From NCBI GenBank assembly GCA_944380285.1, contig CALWGZ010000009.1:23728-87727 (forward strand): a stretch of DNA of 64,000 nucleotides, in the 5' to 3' direction. The DNA is from an uncultured Christensenellaceae bacterium (GTDB lineage: Bacteria > Bacillota > Clostridia > Christensenellales > UBA3700). Shown here piece by piece: positions 27,173-35,684 of the stretch. The first letter of the stretch is position 1. The number at the start of each line of letters is the position of its first letter. The translations under genes were made by a program, and so were the position numbers. The notes under the pieces were generated by a model that saw only the letters and a program-made list of their open reading frames with translations, did no database searches and was not told where the DNA came from.

Positions 27173-28159
27173 TTGGCGCAAAGGACAAGTCTATATCAAG
27201 ATATACAGGAGAATAAACTCTTCGCGTATACGCCCGAAGTATTCAAAATGTTGCTTCGGGACAAGACAACGCGCAAAAACGTTATTTGGGGGACGGACGC
27301 ATATACGGATCTTGGGGAAGGATATGGTTGCAGGGATGAAGTAACGGCGCGAAAGGTTACCGGATTTTTCGGCAACATAATAAAACCAAGGAGCGCAAAA
27401 ACGCAAGAAGAGCAGTCGGACAGGGTCAAGGACAAGGCAGAAGTATTCACTCCGTCATGGGTGTGTAACAAGCAAAACAACTTGATCGATGACGCATGGT
27501 TTGGTACGAGCGGCAATTTCAATACAGAAAAAGAGCAAGGATGGATCACTAATACCGAGCCGGTATGTTTTGCTCAAAGCGGCAAGATGTGGCAGGACTA
27601 TGTGAAGGAGAACAGAATCGAGATCACATGCGGAGAGGCGCCATATTTGGCAAGCAGATATGATACGATTACGGGAGAGATTATCCCGGTCAAAGACAGG
27701 ATAGGGCTACTTGATCGCAAATTGAGAATTGTGTCGGAAAATGTGCAAGCGGAGCCGGAGTGGTACAAGTGGGCAAAGCGAGCCATACAGAGCGTGTATG
27801 GGTTCGATTGGCAAGGTGACAACATATTGTTGGCGCGTGAGAATCTGCTGTACACGTTCATGGAGCACTACGAGAACAAGTTCGGAGTGCCGGCGATAAA
27901 AGAATATCTCAAAGAAATCGCGAACGTTCTGTCGTGGAACATATGGCAAATGGATGGGCTCAAATTTGTGGTGCCGTACAGCTGCCACGACGAAGAAGTG
28001 ACGGAAGAAACATTACTCGGGAAGGAGACGAAGAAAGTGTCTTGCGAGGGATGCAGGACAAAAGACAACAGCAAACACAACGGCATATATTGCCGAATAT
28101 ACGATTGGTCGGCAAAGCGATCCATAGAGTTTTATTCGCTGATCAAGGGGGAGAAATGA
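27173..28159 (+). CDS. Restriction-modification protein: N-terminal part of a split adenine methyltransferase
   Basis: A 328-aa protein. It contains AEVFTPSWVCNKQNNLIDD, the motif X-type segment (EVFTP..v) of gamma-class N6-adenine methyltransferases, ITCGEAPYLASRYD, a family-specific segment in the place of motif I, and YGFDWQGDNILLARENLLYT followed by SWNIWQMDGLK. The NPPY catalytic motif is missing here but is present in the next gene, so the methyltransferase appears to be split over two polypeptides. Four cysteines or histidines near the C-terminus (VSCEGCRTKDNSKHNGIYC) may bind zinc. The start is TTG. It overlaps the fusion gene by 4 bases (ATGA). Confidence 0.75.
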   Translation: MAQRTSLYQDIQENKLFAYTPEVFKMLLRDKTTRKNVIWGTDAYTDLGEGYGCRDEVTARKVTGFFGNIIKPRSAKTQEEQSDRVKDKAEVFTPSWVCNKQNNLIDDAWFGTSGNFNTEKEQGWITNTEPVCFAQSGKMWQDYVKENRIEITCGEAPYLASRYDTITGEIIPVKDRIGLLDRKLRIVSENVQAEPEWYKWAKRAIQSVYGFDWQGDNILLARENLLYTFMEHYENKFGVPAIKEYLKEIANVLSWNIWQMDGLKFVVPYSCHDEEVTEETLLGKETKKVSCEGCRTKDNSKHNGIYCRIYDWSAKRSIEFYSLIKGEK

Positions 28160-31100
28160 AAAAATTTGAATCATCTTTTCGATATCGATTGATCTATGTG
28201 TTCCGAATCAACGACAAAAATCATAGAGATATGGTCAAGATCGGTGAGGCGACGCTGAAGACAAACAAGGATGATTGCACAAAAATTGTTCCTAACAGTT
28301 CGGAATTGAACAAAGCCGCAAAGGAAAGGATCAATCAATATACTCAAACGGCAGGCGTACAGTACGATTTGTTGTACACGGAGATTGCCGTCAAAAAGGA
28401 AGGCGCGCCGGGCAAAGAGAAGCTCACGGCTTTCAGCGATCATGACGTGCACAATGTCTTGAAGAGGTCAAACATCGAGGTTGTGAGTTTCGGTGCGGAA
28501 ATCAAGGGGAAAGAATGGTTCAAGTGCGATCTGGAGACGGCGAAAAAGGCGATCGCCGCTGTCAAGGAAGGGCGTTCGTCTTTGTTGTCGTCCGATGTAA
28601 GCAAAGGGAAAAGTCCGATTATTTTCCGTCCCGAACAGGCAGATGCAATAAAGAAAACAATAAACCATCTCAAAAAAGGAAACCGGATGCTTTGGAATGC
28701 AAAAATGCGTTTCGGCAAAACGTTGACTGCGCTTGAAGTCGTCAAAGAAATGGGTTTTCAAAAGACGTTGATCTATACGCACAGACCCGACGTAAAGGAC
28801 GGGTGGTACGATGATTTCAATAAAATTTTTTATGACACCGACTATGTTTTCGGGTCCAAGACAAAGGGGGAAAAGATTGAAGATCTTGTGGACACGGACA
28901 AGAAATACGTCTATTTTGCGTCGTTGCAAGATTTGAGGGGGTCGAGCGCGGTTGGCGGCAAATTTGACAAGAACGAATTCATTTTCTTGCTCGATTGGGA
29001 CTTTGTGATCATCGACGAGGCGCATGAAGGCACGACGACAACGCTCGGACAAAGGGTCATTGAGGCGGTGTTGACGGCGAACAAAGACAAAAAGACGAAG
29101 ATACTCGAATTGTCGGGCACGCCGTTCAAGCTGCTTTCGGAGTACAATGAGAACGAGATCTTCACTTGGGATTACATCATGGAGCAAAGGGCGAAGCAGG
29201 AGTGGGCACAACTGCACTTCGGCGATCACAATCCGTATGAGGATATGCCCAAACTCGAAATATTTACATATGATTTGCACAACGTTTTCCCGGAGTTTGT
29301 GGAAAAGAATGTAAATACATTCAAGTTCAAAGAGTTTTTCAGGACGTGGACAGGCGACACCGAAAAGGACGGCGGGCCCATGCAGGAAGGCGCGGAAAAG
29401 GGAGGGTTTGTTCACAAAGACGCCGTAGTGGCATTCTTGAACTTGTTGACCAAAGAAGACAGCGAAAGCAACTATCCGTTTTCGAAAGAGGAATACCGTT
29501 CATACTATCGGCACACCTTGTGGATGGTGCCGGGGGTGAAAGAGGCGAAGGCGCTCAGTGCATTGCTCAAAGAGCACCCGGTCTTTGGTTCCGGCGCGTT
29601 CAAAATCGTCAATGTAGCAGGAGACGGCGACGAAGAGCAGGAGTGGAGCAGCGCGTTGAAGATGGTGCGGGACGCGATAGGAGAGGACCCGGACGATGGC
29701 TATACAATCACATTGTCTTGCGGACGGTTGACCACGGGCGTGACCGTGCCGGAGTGGACGGCGGTGTTCATGCTTGCCGGTCAATTCACGACGGCGGCGA
29801 GCAGCTATTTGCAGACCATTTTCAGGGTGCAAAACCCGGCAAACATAAACGGAAAGAAGAAAGAGTATTGTTCGGTGTTCGACTTCGCTCCGGACAGGAC
29901 GCTGACGGTCGTCGCACAGGCTCTCGAGCACAGTGGCGGCGAAAAGAGTACGCGCGAAAAGGTGGAAGAATTCTTGACATTCTGCCCGGTCATTGCGATG
30001 GAAGGATCGCAGATGAAGCCGTACAACGTCAACGGCATGATGCGTCAGCTCAAGAAGGCGTATACCGAGATGGTCGTCAAGAGCGGTTTTGACGACAAGC
30101 ATCTGTACAAAGAATCGGTGTTCATGAATTTGACGGATGAGGACAAGCAAAAGTTCAAGGAGTTGCAAGCGCAAATCGGTAAAACGACTGCGGGGAAAAA
30201 GAAAGACAAAATCGACATCAACAGTCAAGGTCTTGACGGCAGTGAGGCGCAAAGCGGCAATGACGGCGGAAGTCCGCCTCGAACGGAGCCGACACGGGAA
30301 CAGCTTGAGAGAAGGAAACAGCGTGAGCTGACCAGAAATCTTATCTCGATTTTGAGAGGGTTGTCGGTCAGGATCCCGTTGCTGATCTATGGCGCAAATG
30401 TAAAAATCAGAGAAAATATCACGGCGGAGAAGTTCCCCGACCTGATAGACAAAGCTTCGTGGGACGAATTTATGCCAAAGGGCGTGACGAAGGAGATGTA
30501 TAAAAACTTCGTCAAATACTACGACCAAGACGTGTTCGTGTCGGCAGGGTTGCGTATACGTCAAATGGCGTCCGAAGCAGACGAGCTGCCGCCGACGGAA
30601 AGGGTGAAGCGAATTGCGGAGATATTCTCTTTGTTCAAGAACCCGGACAAGGAGACCGTCCTCACGCCGTGGCGCGTCGTCAATATGCATATGAGCGAGT
30701 GTCTCGGAGGGTACAATTTCTTTAACGAAAGCTTTGATGACACCATCGAAGATCCGGTATTTGTGAATCGCGGCAAAGTTACGGCGGACACATTGGCGAA
30801 TCCCGACGCAAAAATTTTGGAGATCAACTCAAAGACGGGGCTCTATCCGCTCTATGTGGCGTACAGTCTTTTCAGAGCGAAGATGGACAAGATTGACGCG
30901 GACAAGAGAAACGACAAAACAGCCGAAGAAGTTTGGAAAGATGTCGTACAAAACAACGTCTTTGTCATTTGCAAGACAGAGATGGCGAAGATGATCACCC
31001 AGCGTACCCTTATGGGCTATCGCAAAGACAAGATCAACGCGCATGCGTTTGACGACATCATCATGCAATTGAAAGAAAAGCAAGAGCAATTCAAGAAAAA

Positions 31101-31533
31101 AGTGACCAGAGGAAGTTTTTGGAACAAGGAGAACGGGACAATGAAATTTGACGCAGTTGTAGGTAATCCGCCGTATCAATTTGAGGGTGGTTCAGGCGGA
31201 AGTAATGATGCGCCGATTTATCAGCATTTTGCAATGGTGGCAGAGCAACTGACACCAAATTATGTTTCTTTAATTATGCCGGCTAGATGGTTTGCTGGAG
31301 GCAGAGAAAATCTTCTCAGCGAATTTAGGACGCATATGATAAAATCAAAAAATCTAGCTAAAATAGTCGTGTTTGCCAATGGGACAGAGGTGTTTTCAGA
31401 GGTGGAAATAAAGGGAGGTATATGTTATTATTTACTAAACAAAGAATATAACGGGGGGGGGGATGCGAGTACATCCTTCACGAAGGGGAAAACATATCGC
31501 GGAGTTTGCGCGATTTGTCGCAGTTTGACATAA
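28156..31533 (+). CDS. GIY-YIG / SF2 helicase / Eco57I-type methyltransferase fusion, frame interrupted at a G10 tract
   Basis: In the present sequence this gives 1125 aa. Residues 1-130 resemble the T5orf172 / GIY-YIG nuclease (YRLIYVFRIND, MVKIGEAT, RINQYTQTAG, then DHDVHNVL and EWFKC). An SF2 helicase follows: motif I NAKMRFGKT at about 186, VIIDEAHEG at about 286, LSGTPFKL, and the second lobe with LSCGRLTTGVTVPEWTAVFM. From about residue 995 comes the methyltransferase part with DAVVGNPPYQ (motif IV). The reading frame shifts at 31453-31462 and stops at 31533 after ~23 unrelated residues, cutting off the target recognition part. Start ATG at 28156 overlaps the upstream stop. With G11 or G8 the product would be about 1339 aa (G11). 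Confidence 0.8.
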   Translation: MKKFESSFRYRLIYVFRINDKNHRDMVKIGEATLKTNKDDCTKIVPNSSELNKAAKERINQYTQTAGVQYDLLYTEIAVKKEGAPGKEKLTAFSDHDVHNVLKRSNIEVVSFGAEIKGKEWFKCDLETAKKAIAAVKEGRSSLLSSDVSKGKSPIIFRPEQADAIKKTINHLKKGNRMLWNAKMRFGKTLTALEVVKEMGFQKTLIYTHRPDVKDGWYDDFNKIFYDTDYVFGSKTKGEKIEDLVDTDKKYVYFASLQDLRGSSAVGGKFDKNEFIFLLDWDFVIIDEAHEGTTTTLGQRVIEAVLTANKDKKTKILELSGTPFKLLSEYNENEIFTWDYIMEQRAKQEWAQLHFGDHNPYEDMPKLEIFTYDLHNVFPEFVEKNVNTFKFKEFFRTWTGDTEKDGGPMQEGAEKGGFVHKDAVVAFLNLLTKEDSESNYPFSKEEYRSYYRHTLWMVPGVKEAKALSALLKEHPVFGSGAFKIVNVAGDGDEEQEWSSALKMVRDAIGEDPDDGYTITLSCGRLTTGVTVPEWTAVFMLAGQFTTAASSYLQTIFRVQNPANINGKKKEYCSVFDFAPDRTLTVVAQALEHSGGEKSTREKVEEFLTFCPVIAMEGSQMKPYNVNGMMRQLKKAYTEMVVKSGFDDKHLYKESVFMNLTDEDKQKFKELQAQIGKTTAGKKKDKIDINSQGLDGSEAQSGNDGGSPPRTEPTREQLERRKQRELTRNLISILRGLSVRIPLLIYGANVKIRENITAEKFPDLIDKASWDEFMPKGVTKEMYKNFVKYYDQDVFVSAGLRIRQMASEADELPPTERVKRIAEIFSLFKNPDKETVLTPWRVVNMHMSECLGGYNFFNESFDDTIEDPVFVNRGKVTADTLANPDAKILEINSKTGLYPLYVAYSLFRAKMDKIDADKRNDKTAEEVWKDVVQNNVFVICKTEMAKMITQRTLMGYRKDKINAHAFDDIIMQLKEKQEQFKKKVTRGSFWNKENGTMKFDAVVGNPPYQFEGGSGGSNDAPIYQHFAMVAEQLTPNYVSLIMPARWFAGGRENLLSEFRTHMIKSKNLAKIVVFANGTEVFSEVEIKGGICYYLLNKEYNGGGDASTSFTKGKTYRGVCAICRSLT
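31453..31462 (+). repeat. Poly-G tract (G10), probable phase-variation switch
   Basis: Ten consecutive G inside the fusion gene, at the point where the methyltransferase reading frame leaves frame. The upstream frame reads NGGGDAS and soon stops; the downstream frame reads GCEYILHEGENISRSLRDLS. One more G or two fewer restores a continuous gene. Slipped-strand mispairing at such tracts is a known ON/OFF mechanism for restriction-modification genes. A sequencing or assembly error in the homopolymer is the alternative. Confidence 0.7.
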
Positions 31534-32174
31534 TTATCAGAAGCCCAATGCTGGCAGAAGTCGTGGGTAAAGTTCAACAAGTAAACGAGGGAAAAAGATG
31601 CGTAGATTCGATTATTTCCAACGATACGCCTTTTGGCATATCGTCGAATCCTAAGACTAGTCGTAAAAATCCCTTGCAGGTATATTCAAGTTGTACAGCA
31701 CAGCATAATACGAAGCTGTATCATATTGAAAATCAGGTGAGAAAAATAGAATATGTAAATCGCGACGATATAAATAAAAACAAAAATTATTTAGATAGCG
31801 ATAAGGTTTTTGTGCCGGGTGCAAGCGGTTCAGGGAACGATCCGGTTGTCATAGGTAAACCAATCGTAGCACCTAAAAACTCTGTTTGCTCACAGTCGTT
31901 TTTGTTTGCTGCATTTAATTCGGCGGATGAAGCAAACAATTTTGTAAAGTACATATATACGAAATTTTTCAGAGCATTGGTGTCAGCGATAAAAATATCT
32001 CAATCTGCGCCAAACAGGGTATATAAATATGTACCGATACAGAATTTTGCAAACGATTCCGATATTGATTGGAGCAAATCCATTGCCGATATCGACAAGC
32101 AATTGTATAAAAAATACGGCTTGACGCAAGAAGAAATTGACTTTGTCGAAGAAAAGATAAAGCCTATGGAGTGA
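31464..32174 (+). CDS. 3' part of the fusion gene: methyltransferase C-terminus / target recognition domain
   Basis: About 236 codons in the frame that would join the gene upstream after correction of the G tract. LSQFDIIIRSPMLAEVVGKV, a central FVPGASGSGNDP, then SQSFLFAAFNSADEANNFVK and a C-terminal LYKKYGLTQEEIDFVEEKI match the end of Eco57I / TaqI-type adenine methyltransferases, where the last motif closes the recognition domain. Without the frame correction it has only a TTG at 31506 as a possible start and no ribosome site, so it is probably silent at present. Confidence 0.75.
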   Translation, partial: CEYILHEGENISRSLRDLSQFDIIIRSPMLAEVVGKVQQVNEGKRCVDSIISNDTPFGISSNPKTSRKNPLQVYSSCTAQHNTKLYHIENQVRKIEYVNRDDINKNKNYLDSDKVFVPGASGSGNDPVVIGKPIVAPKNSVCSQSFLFAAFNSADEANNFVKYIYTKFFRALVSAIKISQSAPNRVYKYVPIQNFANDSDIDWSKSIADIDKQLYKKYGLTQEEIDFVEEKIKPME

Positions 32175-32178
32175 AATA

Positions 32179-33276
32179 ATGAAGCCCTCTGAAGTAATGG
32201 TATCCGATAAAGACTATTTTGCATGGCGCTATGAAGAGCAGACACAAATTAAGCATAGGGTGATTGAAGCCTATGCCAAAGTTTACATGTCAAAATTAGG
32301 AGCGAGATCCAATACTCTTTTTGTAGACTGCCATGGCGGATATGGAGTCTATATTGATCAAAACAAAAATTTATACTTTGGGTCCTCAATTCGAGTGCAT
32401 CAAGTCAGTGAGTCTGTTTTTGCTCACAGGAACACAAAAAACGGAATAATCATATGTGAAAACGATACGAAAAATTATAGAAACCTATGCAAAGTCGTAG
32501 ATGATTTGAAAATAAAAAACGTAAGCATATTTCAGATTGATTACAATGAGCTTATAAAAAAACCGAACATTATCAAACGTTATCAAAAATATCCAACATT
32601 GTTCTTTATTGACCCATTTGGTTATTATGACACCCCAATGGAAAATATGAGCGACCTAATGAGGCCTTTCGGGAATGAAATCATCATTAATTTTATGTTT
32701 GATTTTTTAAATCGAGGCATAAGCATTTCAGCTATACAAGAAAAGCAATTGACCGCATTCTTTGGCTCTGATGAATGGTTTAAGGCACGGGAGCTCTCCG
32801 GATTAGAAAGAGAGAGTTTTCTAGTTAATCTGTATAAGAAAAATTTAAAGAAAAAAACAGGGGCAAAATACGTGTTTGCCTATAGGCTTTGTTATCCTAA
32901 TAGAAATCAAACATATTATTACTTAATCCATGCAACAAAAAACAGTCAGGGAATGGGATGTATGAAGGATTGCTTTGCATTAATAAATAATGGCAGAGTT
33001 GAATATCTGGGGAAAAAGAATAGTGAAATAAGCCTGTTTGACATGGATTTTTTTAAACAAAACGAAATTAGCGATATGTTAAAAAATAAATACTCAGGAA
33101 GGAAAATTTCATTTCAAGGCATTTGGGAAGATATTATCGAGGACACTGCTGTACTAGAAAAAGACTTGCGAGCAACTTTAAAAGCAATGGAGGAGAAAAG
33201 AGAAATCAAAGTAGTAAGATTTACAAGCAAAACACCGAAAGGATTAAGTGGTAACGATCAAATTATTTTTTGCTAA
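32179..33276 (+). CDS. tcmP: Three-Cys-motif partner protein TcmP
   Basis: A 365-aa protein of the TcmP family. The N-terminal helix region (KHRVIEAYAKVYMSKL) is followed by TLFVDCHGGYGVY, the family's equivalent of a methyltransferase motif I (yiD.faG.G.y), GSSIRVHQ, then IICENDTKN and TLFFIDPFGYYDTP, the typical DPFG motif. The fold is therefore likely Rossmann-type and methyltransferase-like, but no activity has been established to my knowledge. It always occurs with a radical SAM protein of the phage Gp37/Gp68 group, and that gene follows here at 14 bases. Start ATG lies 4 bases after the restriction gene, so it belongs to the same operon. Confidence 0.8.
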   Translation: MKPSEVMVSDKDYFAWRYEEQTQIKHRVIEAYAKVYMSKLGARSNTLFVDCHGGYGVYIDQNKNLYFGSSIRVHQVSESVFAHRNTKNGIIICENDTKNYRNLCKVVDDLKIKNVSIFQIDYNELIKKPNIIKRYQKYPTLFFIDPFGYYDTPMENMSDLMRPFGNEIIINFMFDFLNRGISISAIQEKQLTAFFGSDEWFKARELSGLERESFLVNLYKKNLKKKTGAKYVFAYRLCYPNRNQTYYYLIHATKNSQGMGCMKDCFALINNGRVEYLGKKNSEISLFDMDFFKQNEISDMLKNKYSGRKISFQGIWEDIIEDTAVLEKDLRATLKAMEEKREIKVVRFTSKTPKGLSGNDQIIFC

Positions 33277-33289
33277 GGAGTGAGTCAAA

Positions 33290-34054
33290 ATGGAGTACAT
33301 AAAGAGAAATAGCTTGCTATATAAAACCAGAGTAGAATATGGCGATTATACCATAAATCATGTGCAAGGATGTGCTCATGGCTGCAAATATCCATGCTAT
33401 GCAATGATGATGGCAAAACGGTTCGGTAAGGTCAAGTCATATGAGGAGTGGTGTGTGCCAAAGCTGGTCGTGAACGCAATGGATATTCTCAATAAGGAAA
33501 TACCGAAATTGAAGGATAAGATTTCGTCAGTACAACTGTGCTTTACTACCGACCCCTTTATGTATGGGTATCCTGAGGTAACCGAGATGAGCATAGAAAT
33601 AATCAAAATGCTCAATGATCACAGTATCAAATGTACGGCTTTAACGAAGGGTATTTTACCGGAACAGTTAAAAGAATTGTCTGGTGAAAACGAATATGGG
33701 ATTACTCTTATATCTTTAAATGAGGATTTTCGCAAAAGCATGGAGCCTTTTGCAGCTCCATACGCTGAAAGGATTGCGGCATTGCGCAAACTTCATGACG
33801 CCGGATGTAAAACATGGGTGAGTATTGAACCTTATCCCACCCCGAATATTATTGAGCAAAACTTCAATGATATATTAGAAACAATTGGTTTCGTTGACAA
33901 AATAATATTCGGTCGGCTACATTACAATAAGCAAGTTGGCGCATATAAAGATTACAAAGCCTTCTTCAATGAATTAGCACAACAAACGATAGACTTTTGC
34001 CAGAAGAGAGGCATATCTTATCATATTAAAAGCGGAACCATTACCTCTATTTAA
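33290..34054 (+). CDS. Radical SAM protein (three-Cys-motif, Gp37/Gp68 / spore photoproduct lyase-like)
   Basis: A 254-aa radical SAM protein. The cluster motif GCAHGCKYPCYA has cysteines at residues 28, 32 and 36 (C-x3-C-x3-C, one residue longer between the last two than in spore photoproduct lyase-like enzymes). CFTTDPFMYGYPE, ALTKG, TLISLN and KTWVSIEPYPTP follow the barrel strands of this group. It should bind a 4Fe-4S cluster and cleave SAM. The substrate is unknown; pairing with TcmP and the adjacent restriction genes suggest a nucleic-acid substrate (inference). AAGGAG precedes the ATG. Confidence 0.82.
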   Translation: MEYIKRNSLLYKTRVEYGDYTINHVQGCAHGCKYPCYAMMMAKRFGKVKSYEEWCVPKLVVNAMDILNKEIPKLKDKISSVQLCFTTDPFMYGYPEVTEMSIEIIKMLNDHSIKCTALTKGILPEQLKELSGENEYGITLISLNEDFRKSMEPFAAPYAERIAALRKLHDAGCKTWVSIEPYPTPNIIEQNFNDILETIGFVDKIIFGRLHYNKQVGAYKDYKAFFNELAQQTIDFCQKRGISYHIKSGTITSI

Positions 34055-34059
34055 TATAA

Positions 34060-34091
34060 CGCCGCGGAGCCGTTCGGCTCCGCGGTGTTTT
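34060..34091. terminator. Terminator at the right end of the RM island
   Basis: CGCCGCGGAGCCG and CGGCTCCGCGGTG pair around a TT loop (13 pairs, one G-U), followed by TTTT. It ends the restriction/TcmP/radical SAM operon and may also serve leuB from the other side. Confidence 0.8.
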
Positions 34092-34116
34092 GTTGTTCGA
34101 AAAATCGAATAATCGA

Positions 34117-35181
34117 TTACAGGTTGCGCAAAATTGTGTCGGTCATCTCGTTGGTGCCGAGGACGGGCAGGCCTGCTTGCGCGAGGTCGGCGGTGCGCGC
34201 TCCGTCGTTCAATGCCTTTTCGACCGCTTTGTCGACGGCGTCGGCTTCGGCGGAAAGGTCGAACGCATATTTGAGCATCATCGACGCCGAGAGGATGGTC
34301 GCGATGGGGTTGGCGATGTTCTTGCCGGCGATGGTCGGCGCGGAGCCATGGATGGGCTCGTAGAGTCCGCGCGTCGTGTCGTTGATGCTGGCGGAGGGCA
34401 AAATGCCTATGCTGCCGACGCATTGCGACGCGAGGTCGGAGAGAATGTCTCCGAACAGGTTGCCGGTGACGATGACGTCGAATTGTGACGGATCGCGGAC
34501 GAGTTGCATCGCCATGTTGTCGACGAGCACGTCTTCGAGCTGGACGTCGGGGTAGTCCTCGTGGATGTCGTGGACGACCTTGCGCCAAATGCCGCTGGTT
34601 TTGAGGACGTTGGCTTTGTCGACGCTGGACACCTTGCCGCGGCGCTTTTGGGCGAGCTCGAACGCGGTGCGGCAAATGCGCTCGACCTCGAGTTCGCCGT
34701 AGCACATCACGTCGTAGCCTTCACGGCCGTACTTGCCCTCGCGGACGCCTTTTTCGCCGAAGTAGATGCCGCCGATCAACTCGCGCACGACGAGCATGTC
34801 GATGTTCTTTGCGTGTTTGAGAGGGCAGACGTCGGCGAGCGCGTCGAACAATTTGGCGGGGCGAAGGTTGGCGTAAAGCCCCATCGCCTTGCGCACGCCG
34901 AGCAACGCGCGCTCGGGGCGCTTTTCGTACGGCAGAGAGTCATATTGAGGCCCTCCGACCGCGCCCAGCAGCACGCTGTCGCTGTTGAGGCACTTGTCGA
35001 GGCTCTCCTTGGGGAGCGGCTCGCCGTATTTGTCGTAGGCGGCGCCGCCGCAAATGCTGTATTCGAAGTTGAACTTGTGCCCGAACTTTGCCCCGACCTC
35101 CTCAAGCACGCGGACCGCGCTCGAAGTGACCTCGGGGCCGATGCCGTCGCCGGGTATGACGGTGATGTTGTATGTACCCAT
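34117..35181 (-). CDS. leuB: 3-isopropylmalate dehydrogenase
   Basis: A 354-aa decarboxylating dehydrogenase with the N-terminal signature [34 protein letters not shown] and the metal/NAD region [26 protein letters not shown] followed by [20 protein letters not shown] (each read in parts). It oxidises 3-isopropylmalate to 2-oxoisocaproate in leucine synthesis. Last gene of the leuC-leuD-leuB run; leuA is not in the window. Length is normal. It has a normal set of catalytic residues as far as can be seen. Confidence 0.95.
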   Translation of the reverse strand: MGTYNITVIPGDGIGPEVTSSAVRVLEEVGAKFGHKFNFEYSICGGAAYDKYGEPLPKESLDKCLNSDSVLLGAVGGPQYDSLPYEKRPERALLGVRKAMGLYANLRPAKLFDALADVCPLKHAKNIDMLVVRELIGGIYFGEKGVREGKYGREGYDVMCYGELEVERICRTAFELAQKRRGKVSSVDKANVLKTSGIWRKVVHDIHEDYPDVQLEDVLVDNMAMQLVRDPSQFDVIVTGNLFGDILSDLASQCVGSIGILPSASINDTTRGLYEPIHGSAPTIAGKNIANPIATILSASMMLKYAFDLSAEADAVDKAVEKALNDGARTADLAQAGLPVLGTNEMTDTILRNL

Positions 35182-35194
35182 ATCTTACCTCAAA

Positions 35195-35683
35195 TCAAAA
35201 TTTACCCGCCTTGATCGCATTGACCAAGCCGCCGCATTCGATGATGTTCTGGATGAACTTGGGGAAGGGCGCCGCCTTGAAGGTCTTGCCCGTCGTCACG
35301 TCGGTGATGACGCCGGTGTCGACGTCGACCTTGACGTCGTCGCCCTGCGAGATCGCGTCCGCAGCCTCGGGGCACTCCAAGATGTAAAGCCCGATGTTGA
35401 GCGCATTGCGGTAGAAGATGCGAGCAAACGACTTGGCGATCACGATGGATACGCCGCAGCCCTTGATCGCGATCGGCGCGTGCTCACGCGACGAGCCGCA
35501 TCCGAAATTCTTGCCCGCGACGATGATGTCGCCCTCTTTGACCTGCTTGTAAAAATCGGGGTCGGTGTATTCCATGCAATGCTTGGCGAGCTCTTTGGGG
35601 TCGAAGGTCGACAGATAGGTCGCCGGCACGATGATGTCGGTGTCGATGTCGTCGCCGAATTTGAAAACTTTTCCTTGAAGCAT
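35195..35683 (-). CDS. leuD: 3-isopropylmalate dehydratase small subunit
   Basis: A 162-aa protein of the short (HacB/LeuD2) type common in Clostridia and archaea. [20 protein letters not shown] and [18 protein letters not shown] are the swivel domain signatures. It forms the hydro-lyase with LeuC, isomerising 2-isopropylmalate to 3-isopropylmalate. It starts one base after the leuC stop and lies 13 bases before leuB. Confidence 0.95.
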   Translation of the reverse strand: MLQGKVFKFGDDIDTDIIVPATYLSTFDPKELAKHCMEYTDPDFYKQVKEGDIIVAGKNFGCGSSREHAPIAIKGCGVSIVIAKSFARIFYRNALNIGLYILECPEAADAISQGDDVKVDVDTGVITDVTTGKTFKAAPFPKFIQNIIECGGLVNAIKAGKF

Positions 35684-35684
35684 A

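Noticed and set aside
27934..28155. N-terminal extension of the restriction fusion gene
   Set aside because: It would overlap most of the end of the upstream methyltransferase gene; the ATGA overlap at 28156 is the natural start and the GIY-YIG domain begins there.
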